Both the position numbers and the translations under genes were made by a program. A model generated the notes under the pieces. That model did no database searches. It saw nothing but the letters and a program-made list of their open reading frames with translations, and was not told where the DNA came from. A DNA stretch of 64,000 nt from Heterodera schachtii (lineage: Eukaryota > Nematoda > Chromadorea > Rhabditida > Heteroderidae), in assembly GCA_023374025.1 (NCBI GenBank), contig SIJG01000112.1, positions 169,278 to 233,277 of the forward strand. The letters are read 5' to 3'. Below, one piece after another: positions 36,149-44,388 of this stretch (its first letter is position 1; every line of letters begins with the position of its first letter).

Positions 36149-37530
36149 ACTGTGAGGTCACTAGTGATCGACCGGTTACGATCAATAAGAATGAGCCCGT
36201 CTGCCTCTCCGTACGCGACCAATGTGACTCCCTCGTTGGGTACGGCTTCAGTGAATCGGATGTTCACTGCAGTACAGCCCTCTTTGATCAGCTCAAAGCC
36301 TGGCGAGTCCTCCTGCGCGTTGGTCATTTGGAAGACATAAAGGCAGTAGGCCGTCTTGAACATGCTGTAGCTGATCCCGTTGCTCTCCGTTGTGCACGCC
36401 ATGCCGAGGTGCTCTTGGGCATCGTGATAGGCTCTTGCGTATCTGTTGTTCTTGTAGTCCAGATTGTACGGGTACTGGGGATATGTCCTGCCAGAGGCCG
36501 TAAGCTCAATGTCCCGCACCTGAAGAATCTGATTCATAACCAGCTGCCAAGTGGCACTCACGTTGTGGTGATTAAAATAGAAGGGATTCTTCTGATTATG
36601 GCCAATGTAATTCTGGTTGGACACCAGGCCAATGACGACCCTTCGTGGCACCTCCTCCGTGAATAGGTTGGCCGAGAAGTCATAACGACCACCAGTGACG
36701 AAAAGCGATTTCATGAATGACTTCCGAATTCCGTATCTGGCAGGCTCAGTGTCCAACTTCCTGGCAATGTCAAGACTCAGCCCGTCCATCAAATCGACAG
36801 TCTTCACGATCAGTCTGCAGTCAACAATCTCAAACGTGTACTTGTCCTTATTCGCAGCGTCCTGGTGTATCATAAAATCGTCCGACTGCAGCGCGATCTC
36901 AATGTCAATCTCGACATTGCTGATCATGTACAAGTCCTGGTTGAATATGTCAGCACTCAGCTTGCTTATCGCTTGAAAACTCTTGCTCTCCTCCACCGCC
37001 TTTTTCCGTTTTTCGTTCACCTTTGTCGGGTCACTGTCTCGAAAATAGCCCGCCACGCCAAAGTAGGCGTCTTTTGCCGCCGCCGGGTAGCTGAGCTCAG
37101 TATCCAGGTACACCTTGTAGCTGTACAGCTGGTTGGAGTCGTACACCTCCCGCTGGTTGATGTGCACCTTCAGATTGCGGATGAACGTTGCACCGGGCAT
37201 TTGAATAAGGCCAACAGCCGCATTCGCAGGCATGTCGACGACCACTCCGTCTTCTGCGATCTTTTTGACTTTGAACTCCGTGCACACAAAGACTTTGCTG
37301 AGGTCTATGTAGCTGGTGATCGGATGAATCTGAACAACACTGATGAAAATAGTAAGACTTTGCCAAATATTTGCCTTAAAGTGGAAAGGCCTAGAGCTGA
37401 TCGGGTTCAGCGTCAAGTACTCGCGATAGTTGGAGTTGGACACCGCACAGTTTGTTGGCGGTGTACTGAAGAAGTCCAATCCGCTATTGACCACCTCTGC
37501 ACTCGCAGCATCAACTTTTTTATACAACAT
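36145..37530 (-). CDS. Major capsid protein (double jelly-roll, F54H12.2-like)
   Basis: A frame of 461 residues with the conserved course of the nematode F54H12.2-like family, which I take to be the Polinton hexon-like major capsid protein: FSTPPTN near the start, NPISSRPFHFK, YSYKVYLDTELSY, FNQDLYMISNVEIDIEI, RVVIGLVSNQ and DGLILIDRNRSI at the end. Relative to copy 2, 15 residues are inserted after PFHFK. They correspond to 37330-37374, 45 nt beginning GC and ending CAG, which looks like an in-frame GC-AG intron. Removing it gives 446 residues, close to the 438 of copy 2. Confidence 0.85.
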   Translation of the reverse strand: MLYKKVDAASAEVVNSGLDFFSTPPTNCAVSNSNYREYLTLNPISSRPFHFKANIWQSLTIFISVVQIHPITSYIDLSKVFVCTEFKVKKIAEDGVVVDMPANAAVGLIQMPGATFIRNLKVHINQREVYDSNQLYSYKVYLDTELSYPAAAKDAYFGVAGYFRDSDPTKVNEKRKKAVEESKSFQAISKLSADIFNQDLYMISNVEIDIEIALQSDDFMIHQDAANKDKYTFEIVDCRLIVKTVDLMDGLSLDIARKLDTEPARYGIRKSFMKSLFVTGGRYDFSANLFTEEVPRRVVIGLVSNQNYIGHNQKNPFYFNHHNVSATWQLVMNQILQVRDIELTASGRTYPQYPYNLDYKNNRYARAYHDAQEHLGMACTTESNGISYSMFKTAYCLYVFQMTNAQEDSPGFELIKEGCTAVNIRFTEAVPNEGVTLVAYGEADGLILIDRNRSITSDLTV

Positions 37531-37535
37531 GCCGA

Positions 37536-38046
37536 TTAATAATATCCAAGGGAATCAAATCTTTTCTTTTTCAACAGAGCTCTCTGGGGAACAGTTTGTC
37601 CAACAATATCTGAGGGTTTTAAAATGATCTCGGCTTTCGTCCCTCTCTTCCTCCTTCTTCTCCCTCTGCCCTTCTGTAACGAAGAAGACGCCTTGTCCAG
37701 CAGCGTTTTCATTCCTTCTCTTCCCTCTGCGAGTAGCGCTTCCTTCACATCTCCGCCTCTGGCAGCCTCGCCAAGCACTCGTGCGCCGCGCTCATAGCCC
37801 TTCTTTGCCAACTTCAGCTGCTATGTTTGTTGCGTAGGGCTTCGCCGCAGCGATCATAGGGCGGAGATAGCGCCAAAGATTACGCAGTACCGCTCCCACT
37901 CCCGCTCCCTTCTGTCTTGGGATTCCAAGGAAGTAGCCATAGCCACGCTGGAAGGTTGGGGCTCCCTCAAAGTACGAGATGCTTCCACCCTGCTGAAGAT
38001 ACTTCTCCAACCGCAAGTTCGACCCGTTGAATATAACTCGGACCAT
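37536..38046 (-). pseudogene. Core-protein-like gene, frameshifted
   Basis: An 84-residue frame (37792-38046) and a 91-residue frame (37536-37811) overlap and together match the course of the copy 2 gene: FQRGYG, a short hydrophobic/basic stretch with LRNLWRYL, then a region rich in Lys and Arg (KGRGRRRRKRG) and a VPQRALLKKKRFDSLG ending. Gly-rich starts followed by very basic tails recall adenovirus core peptide X and similar Polinton proteins that condense DNA. No splice sites bridge the frames near 37800-37811, so a one-base indel is likely. Confidence 0.6.
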
Positions 38047-38050
38047 CGTA

Positions 38051-39779
38051 TCAGAAGGTTACGACCTTTTTAAACTGAAGAGTCAGCACAACTTGGCCAA
38101 ATTCAAAAGGCACTTCTCTTAAACCAAAAAAATTGGAAAATATTTTGAAAATCTCAACACTACCGTCCGGTCAGCGTACGAATCTCAACGTCCAGCACGT
38201 CCACCTCTCTAGCCACAATTTTGTGGAATAACGGTGACTGAAAGTCCTTCTCTACCACACTGCCTGACGTGCCCTCAACTGCAATCACTTGAAGGAGATT
38301 GGCGAAGGTGTTGCCAAAAATCATGCTTTCGATGATTCCGCTGTTTAAGTAAATGCACAGGTGACTGACACCACCGGCCAAGTCAACAGCGTACTTGGCT
38401 TGATCTTCGTTATGAATTTCTTGCTGCTGCTCGTAGCCCAACACGTAGGCCAGCTGGTCCGTCAAAGTGATGTGTGATATTTTGTCGCTGAAAATCCTTA
38501 GCGTAAAACGTCCAATCTCATCTGCGAAGTAGAATCGGAATCCCTTGACCAGCTCTATCAGCTCGTTCTTCTCCTCTCTTGTCTTCAGCGCATAATTTTC
38601 GTCGAACACCTCGCGCTCAAAGATTTCCCGGAACTCTGCAATGTTTTGCTGAATGTTTGCTGATGGGTTAAACTCCGGCGAGTCCCATGGCAGTTCCGGG
38701 TGTCGGACCATGTACTTGTGCACTGCATTCACAAAGTGATAGTCATCCTTTTCGTGCAGATAATGCACGTCAGGGGTTGGATCCTTGCCATGGACCAGTC
38801 GCATGTAGCCGCCACGCCACGGCTTCAGCTCTTTTAGCAGCTCCAACTCTCGCTGCTTTAACCTGGCCAAGCGATCTTCCTCCGCCTTTTTCTCTTCTTT
38901 TTCCTTCTTCGCTCTAGCCAAGCGTTCATCCTCAGCCTTCTTCTTCTCTCTAGCCAAGCGTTCATCTTCCTTTTTCTCATTGGCCAATCGTTCATCCTCC
39001 GCCTTCTTCTTTGCGAGTCGTTCTTCTTCTTCCTTTGCTAACCGCTCCTTTTCTGTCTTCTTCTCTTTGGCTAAGCGGTCCGCCTCAGATTTCTTTGCCT
39101 TCTCTTGTTCTTTTTCTTGCTGCTTTCGCTGCTGTTCTCCTTGATGTTTTCTCTGCTCTTCTTCCTGCTGCTTTCTCTGTTGCTCCTCTCGCTGTTTTCT
39201 CAGCTGCTCCTCTCGCTGCTTCCTCAGCTGCTCTTCTCGCTGCTGTCGCCGTTTATCCTCCTCCTCCCTCTCTTTTTGTCTCGCTCATGCTTAAGGCTAA
39301 GTTGAGCGAGTTTTGTGCGATTTTTCAACGGATTTATTGGCGCTTCTTCTGTTTCTTCCTCCTCAACGATTTCCATGTCAAGAATTTCTCCCTCATCCGG
39401 GTACTGTATTGACCTTTTTCGGGTCAGGTGTCTTTCCATTTCCGATATCATGCCATGGTGCATTCCGCGTTCGAGCTGCTGAGGAGAAAGGAAGCTACCC
39501 CTTGGCACTCTGAACCGGAACTTGCGACCATCGCGCAGGTGAACCACTACGTATTGCCTCTCCAGGGTCCCTACAGTCGCCCAACTAAATCATACAATGG
39601 CAACGAAAACTGTGCAAGACAACTAACCTGTTGGGATATATTATGCCAGACATGCCCACCATCCATCCAGGCCCATCAAACACTAATTTCTTTGGCAAGT
39701 GTACTTTGAACTTATTCGTTTTATTTCCGACAAATCCCGGCGTATTGCTGGGCAAAATTACAAAGAATGAGTTGCTCAT
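38051..39779 (-). CDS. Penton-like minor capsid protein with coiled-coil insert
   Basis: The ATG at 39779 starts NSFFVILPSNTPGF, the family's N-terminus. An intron at 39585-39627 (43 nt, AACAG|GTTAGT to TTTAG) restores the WATVGT motif. A second intron at 38118-38163 (46 nt, ending TTTAAG) restores the C-terminal VPFEFGQVVLTLQFKK. Between them is a long Lys/Glu/Gln-rich coiled coil with repeated DERLA(R/N)EKK units. The conserved end includes DLAGGVSHLCIYLNSG and DVEIRTLTGR. Near 39270-39280 (rich in A on this strand) the frame changes by one base, so there is either a sequence error or real damage. Single jelly-roll pentons close capsid vertices in this virus lineage; the assignment rests on family resemblance. 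Confidence 0.7.
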
Positions 39780-39813
39780 TTCAACGAAAAATCAATGAGT
39801 GAATGATCAGAGA

Positions 39814-40530
39814 TCACTTTTCCATCTTGAAATAGGTGTTCCGTCCTCCGTTCTTCTGTGGCACGTCATCCTTCTTTTGGTGTTTCATGATCAGGTCGGT
39901 GCAGTCAAAGTTCAACTTGGCACAGTCATGGCAGAATGTTTGGGTGAACTCCAGCTTCTCTTGGCCACTGCCGGTGTTGAGAAGGAAGCGCTTGTCGCCT
40001 CGCTTGAAGTTTTCGTTACGGCAATCATTGCACATAAAGGTGAACACCCCATACTGCAACGGAAGAGAAATATTGCAGTGATGACTCCAATGCCAACATT
40101 ACCTTTGGGCGTGCGAGCTTCCAGAAAATGGTCGGGTATTCGAACACGTTGGCTGCTTTGTGTTCCTCGACTTCTGCGACTTCGACCTCTGCGGTATTTG
40201 ACTTCTTTGCGTTGTTCACGTCCTCCAGCAGCTTTTCCCAGCGAGACTTTCGGCCCCTCTTCTTGAGCGCAGGACGTTCCTCGGCGTGAGACGACTGCGA
40301 GTCGACCAACTTCACTTCATCATCAATATCTGAAATATGAAAAAATGAGAAAAAATCAAAAAATTTTGAAAAATTTATGAAAAATTTTACCCATTTTATG
40401 TTTTCTTTGGTTATTTGGTGCTTCTTCCACGTGGTTCATTTCTAGAAATACTTATGTTTTGTTTGTTTGTTTTCTAAAATTTACTCTGAATTTCGTCCAA
40501 AAGCTGCTCATTCTGCTTACGGGGAGCCAT
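39814..40530 (-). CDS. Zinc-ribbon-like protein, four exons
   Basis: Exons 40485-40530, 40391-40441, 40103-40329 and 39814-40053, with introns of 43, 61 and 49 nt, all GT-AG, give 187 residues in one frame. The N-terminal part is charged (LKKRGRKSRWEKLL). The last exon has two paired cysteines, CNDC and CHDC, 39 residues apart, suggesting a zinc-binding ribbon. It heads the minus-strand capsid block, divergent from the PAZ gene 212 bp away. I do not recognise the family. Copy 2 has no counterpart in the visible part. Confidence 0.6.
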
Positions 40531-40741
40531 TTTCGAGTAATATTTTGTGTGTTAAGATGAAAATGAGAAGGGAAAAGTGCGGGGGTACTGTATGTGTAGA
40601 GGGGGTGTCACGTGGGAATAGGCCACGCCCACTCAAGTGTCAGCACGCAGGGACCTCCAGACGGGAGGATTTCGAAATCCATCCACAGTATGCCCTCCCA
40701 GGCCACGCCCCTTATCATTCACTTCCCTGTCAGTCATTTAG

Positions 40742-41287
40742 ATGCCCCCATTGACAACAGCCTTATCCAAGCTGCTGAACTGTAAAGCTGAGAATTTGGC
40801 AGAGTACTTGAATAACCCGGAAGCTGTGAACAAGGCGAGTGCATACCTGCGAGGAAAGAAGCTCAAGACAACCTACTCGAACAAGGGCGGCACTACAAAG
40901 GAGGTCGAGTTTGGCAACTTCTCGCTAAAGTCCGCTTCGGAGACCTACGCCTTTGAGGGATTCCTTGGCAAGTGTCCTTTCTGCAAACATTCTCTCACTT
41001 TGAAAAGTTCAGAGGTCAAAGTTCACCAATACTTCTACATAAAGCACCGGATCCGCCTGCTGTACCCCCAGCTGAAGTGCATCGTTGAGTACCACAGCAA
41101 AGGGCATTGCAAATACTATCCCTTGGGTAAGAAGCGTTCAGCTGCGATGAATGACCATAATCTCTCGGCTTAAGAGTTATTGGCCATCGAGGACAGTGCA
41201 GAGGGAACAGGCGAGAAGCCAACAGACACCAACTACTTGGACTACTTGGGCTTCCGAAGTGTTTGGCAGCCAACCCCCGTCTATTGA
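40742..41287 (+). CDS. Free-standing PAZ-domain protein
   Basis: Exon 1 40742-41126, intron 41127-41174 (48 nt, GTAAGA to TTAAG, phase 1), exon 2 41175-41287; 165 residues. The core reads as an Argonaute PAZ domain: LRGKKLKTTYS, then SASETYAFEGF, then HQYFYIKHRIRLLYPQLKCI, then KYYPL, with the splice adding ELL as in the PAZ ending YPLELL. No PIWI, MID or Dicer sequence follows. Compared with copy 2, about 17 residues with a CPFC pair are inserted after FEGF, either a real insertion or an unspliced short intron. PAZ domains hold the 3' end of small RNAs, so a decoy or helper in small-RNA silencing is plausible but inferred. It opens the plus-strand block. Confidence 0.8.
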
Positions 41288-41293
41288 GCAGAG

Positions 41294-41764
41294 ATGAAGC
41301 GTTCGAGACCGTCGCAGGAGTTCCCCGAGATTGAGTTCAACGTAAACACGATGGGTGTCACGGTGTACAGCCCGCGCCGCCTGAAGACCCCTCGGTTTGT
41401 GCCGTGGGATCAGCCCGGTCGGTGTACACGCTGCAAGAGTGGGAACGTGGAGTTGGACTACTTCATCCAGCCGGAGGGAGTGACCATTTTCTCTTCTCGG
41501 CTCAAGGATGACGGAGAGAACTTTTTGCCATTTGACGAGATCGGTAAGGGGTTGGAATACTGCGAAAGATAATCAACATCTTAAGTGGACTTTGGCGACA
41601 ACGCCAAGTTTCGTGTCCGGTCCCGGAACAAAATGTTCACCCTTCCACTGAGACACCCGGAGGTTCATCAGGTTGCACAAGTCGCAGCGGAAGCGATTGG
41701 ATTGCTGGCAGATGTTCCACCGATGGCTGAGCCCAATGATGATGATAATGTTGACCCAAAGTGA
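41294..41764 (+). CDS. Small CxxC protein, unidentified
   Basis: Exon 1 41294-41543, intron 41544-41585 (42 nt, GTAAGG to TTAAG, phase 1), exon 2 41586-41764; 142 residues. It has one CTRC pair (GRCTRCKSGN) and an acidic end (NDDDNVDPK). Position, six bases after the PAZ gene and just before the ATPase, and the matching intron style show that it belongs to the element. I do not recognise it. Confidence 0.6.
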
Positions 41765-41800
41765 TAACCCAGTTGATAAGCGATTTTGTTATCATTTGTG

Positions 41801-42501
41801 ATGGATTATCCGAGAATAAATGAACGTGAACTCAAATTTCCCATTCCCTCCGGGATTGTTGTCAGCGGGCCCTCCTCTTCGGGTAAGACTCAGCTGGTCC
41901 TGCGCCTGTTGGCACATGCCAGCGAGATGTTTGATCCCCCGCCAAAGGTTATAGGTAAGTCCACATTGCCATGGTCTAATGAGCCGTCCCATTCGGTTAA
42001 GTTTGGGCGTACGGTGAGTACTCCTCGCAGATTCCTGAGCTCGAGAGGCAGGGTGTAGTCCCGCACGCAGGCCCTCCCTCCGAAGAAATGATGAAAAAGT
42101 TGCCAAAGCCCTTCCTCATTGTCTACGATGACCTCATGGGCGACATTGACGCGAAGAAGTTGGCCGATCTGTACACCAAAAAGTCCCACCACAACAACTT
42201 TTCGGTGATATTCCTTACCCAAAACCTGTTCGACAAGGCGATGAGAGTGCCGAGGTCCAATGCGCAGTACATTTTCCTGATGCGTGCACCCAGCGATATG
42301 TTGAGCATACGTAATTTGGCCAGTCAAATGTTCCCTCGTGAGCACGGGTTTCTGATGGACGCCTACAAGCAGGCGTGTGCCGACCCGTACGGTTATCTGT
42401 TGGTGACTCTTCACGCAAACAGAGACAACCTTTTACGACTGAGGACAAACATTTTCCCAGACGACGAGGAGAAGATAATCTTTGTACCCAAAAATGGTTA
42501 A
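41801..42501 (+). CDS. A32-like (FtsK/HerA) DNA-packaging ATPase
   Basis: Exon 1 41801-41954, intron 41955-42001 (47 nt, GTAAGT to TTAAG, phase 1), exon 2 42002-42501; 217 residues. Walker A is GPSSSGKT near residue 30, WAYGEY follows the splice, Walker B is PFLIVYDDLM, and the sensor-like VIFLTQNLF comes later. Family members pump genomic DNA into the capsid. Length is normal for Polinton ATPases. The next gene starts inside its last codons (8-base overlap). Confidence 0.92.
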
Positions 42502-42862
42502 GAAGCAGATGGTTGGACAGAGGGTGTTGGACAACTACGAGTATCTGAAGTCCCTTGGGGGGACGACATCTCACAAGAAGAGACGTCATTTGTTGAGCAC
42601 TGCAGGTTGTGAAGAGCTGTTGACTTTGGTGGAGATTTGCCTAAACCTTCTGAACGGGTCCTTCTGTTTGACACGTAAACAGAAACAAAAGTTGTTGCCG
42701 TTTGCCAACACCATTCGACGGTTGGCACGCGTGAGAAGTGAGCAGAGTGCGAGAAAGCTGATCTTACAACAACCACAGCAGGAGGGAGGATCACTGTTTG
42801 TTCCTTTGTTGGCACCCATACTGTTAGAGGCGGCGCGTTATCTGCTAGGCAATGGCCAATAA
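42494..42862 (+). CDS. Conserved Polinton small protein (basic, helical)
   Basis: A 122-residue frame from the ATG at 42494. The central HLLSTAGCEELLTLVEICLN, LTRKQKQKLLPFANTIRRLA and the terminal GGSLFVPLLAPIL follow the pattern of a small protein widely seen in Polintons and adintoviruses, whose role I do not know. It overlaps the ATPase by 8 bases and the next gene by 11. Confidence 0.65.
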   Translation: MVKKQMVGQRVLDNYEYLKSLGGTTSHKKRRHLLSTAGCEELLTLVEICLNLLNGSFCLTRKQKQKLLPFANTIRRLARVRSEQSARKLILQQPQQEGGSLFVPLLAPILLEAARYLLGNGQ

Positions 42863-43613
42863 GCTTATTCTCCTGCCATTTGAGCATTACCGGGGTTTAG
42901 TTGCAGCAAAAGAGGGTGTCAGCGGTGTGAAAGGAGATGACGATGTGGCAGGGCAGACCAATTTGGGGTTCATTAAACAACAGCTGGAGACCGTGAAGCG
43001 GAAACGGGCAGCAAATGTCAGCGAACGAAACGTACTGTACAACCAGCAGCTGAGGAGATATTTGAAGCTGAGAAAGGAGGCAAAGGACAGGCCCCTCAAG
43101 GTACAGCTAAGCAACGGTGCCCAACTGCTGAATAAGACGGTGGAGACGGGCGTACAGGTACGGCCTGGTCCCGACGAGCCGAAGGACAAGTCCGTATTGA
43201 TTGCTGGCGAAGATGAAGATGAAGAGATTGAAGTGCGCACGCCGACGCAGGGAAGCAGCCGATCACCCAGGACCAACAAGAAAGCGATCAAGCAGCAGGA
43301 AATAAACGAAAAGAAGGACCATCTGTTGGCAATCATTATGTCTGACCCGCAGAGCTTCGGTGCAACGGACCGTGGGAAAATATTAAACCCAAAGACGGGG
43401 CGAGAGTTCATCGACTCGGACCTGAACTGGTCAATTGAACGCCTAGTAGACCCTCGCCCAGAGAATGCCCCTTCACCAAGCGGAACCAAAGAGCTTATGA
43501 GGAAGCTCGCACATAATCCGCTCGCCAGTAGCCTACTAAATCGAGTATTTGTTGGGTCTGGAAAAGTCAAACAAACGGGAGGATTTATTCCCTCAAAATG
43601 GACGAAAAAATAA
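42852..43613 (+). CDS. Conserved Polinton protein with LLPFEHY-type start
   Basis: A 253-residue intronless frame. The N-terminal LILLPFEHYRGL and a following charged helical stretch, then an acidic linker (GEDEDEEIEV) and a Gly-rich end with GGFIPSKWTKK, match the layout of a Polinton/adintovirus late protein of unknown role. It overlaps the integrase start by 16 bases, so three genes in a row overlap. Confidence 0.55.
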   Translation: MANKLILLPFEHYRGLVAAKEGVSGVKGDDDVAGQTNLGFIKQQLETVKRKRAANVSERNVLYNQQLRRYLKLRKEAKDRPLKVQLSNGAQLLNKTVETGVQVRPGPDEPKDKSVLIAGEDEDEEIEVRTPTQGSSRSPRTNKKAIKQQEINEKKDHLLAIIMSDPQSFGATDRGKILNPKTGREFIDSDLNWSIERLVDPRPENAPSPSGTKELMRKLAHNPLASSLLNRVFVGSGKVKQTGGFIPSKWTKK

Positions 43614-44325
43614 ACAAAATATACAATGATCCGGCCAATCCGGGTGGGTTTGCGGGTGCGAGTGCACTGTACGCAGCGGTCAAGAAGAAGCACCCGAAGC
43701 TGAAGAGGACCGAATTTGATGACTTTTTGCAGCGAAACACCACCTACACGCTGTTTAAGCCAAAGAGGGAGAAGTTTCGACGCCTACGCACTGTACCTAC
43801 GGGGTTCATGACCGGTGAGTTTGTGCACCTTATTTTCACGTGATCGGCTCAGACGTTCAGGCAAACTTGGCAGACTTCCAAGCCCTTTCGCGAAAGAACA
43901 GCGGCTATCGGTACCTGCTGTTGGCGGTGCATGTGCTGTCGAGGCGGATGTTCGGCTCACCCGTAAAGAGCAAGAGGCCGGCGGACGTTAAAAGGGCATT
44001 TGAGGAGGTGTTTGGCCAAATGCCAAAGCTTCCGGAAACACTGTACACGGACCGAGGGTTGGAGTTTGTAGCCAAGCCCATGAAAGAGTTCTTCGCAGAG
44101 AATGGCATAAAGAAGTACGAGACGAACTCAAAGAAGAAGGCAGCCGTCGCAGAGAGAGCCATCCGTACGCTGAAGACCCGGCTGTACAAGTATTTCTCTG
44201 CCAATAACACATCTGCGTGGGTGGATGTCTTGCACAAGTTTTTGTCTGCGATCAATAACTCTGTGTGCCGTGCGACGGGACTTAGGCCTAACGAATTATT
44301 TTTTGCTTTAATGAATAATATTTAA
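43598..44325 (+). CDS. Retrovirus-like DDE integrase, C-terminus missing
   Basis: Exon 1 43598-43814, intron 43815-43852 (38 nt, GTGAGT to CTCAG, phase 1), exon 2 43853-44325. The N-terminus (DEKINKIYNDPANPGGF) is the family's usual start. The catalytic triad is visible: Asp in NLADFQAL, Asp in LYTDRGLEF, Glu in KAAVAERAIRTLK, with 33 residues between the last two. After LRPNE the frame runs into AT-rich DNA and stops, and the SH3-like and chromodomain parts expected downstream are absent. It catalyses insertion of the element. This copy is probably inactive. Confidence 0.88.
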
Positions 44326-44388
44326 TTTGAGCGACTTTTTTTTAATCTCTTTCATAATCTGACAGTTTTCCATAATTTACTTTTGTAG

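Larger units (their letters stand above)
33387..44325. mobile_element. Polinton/Maverick copy 1 (virus-like transposon, truncated)
   Basis: The terminus AGTAGTTAG at 33387 fits the AG start of Polintons. The gene content is diagnostic: DDE integrase, A32-type packaging ATPase, adenain-like protease, double-jelly-roll capsid and penton-like protein. Genes form two divergent blocks around 40.6 kb plus a small left block. Most genes have short introns (38-49 nt). The integrase is cut near 44300 where AT-rich DNA with a RING gene begins, and no DNA polymerase B is found. An inverted copy of the left terminus occurs at 49430-49721, but the flanking six bases do not match (GGAACA against ATCTTC), so it may belong to another insertion. 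Confidence 0.85.

Noticed and set aside
36328..37539. Long plus-strand frames opposite the capsid gene
   Set aside because: They are mirror frames of the real minus-strand capsid gene, which has ordered family motifs.
42887..43693. 268-residue minus-strand frame opposite the LLPFEHY-type protein
   Set aside because: Shadow frame; the plus-strand gene fits the overlapping gene string and family layout.
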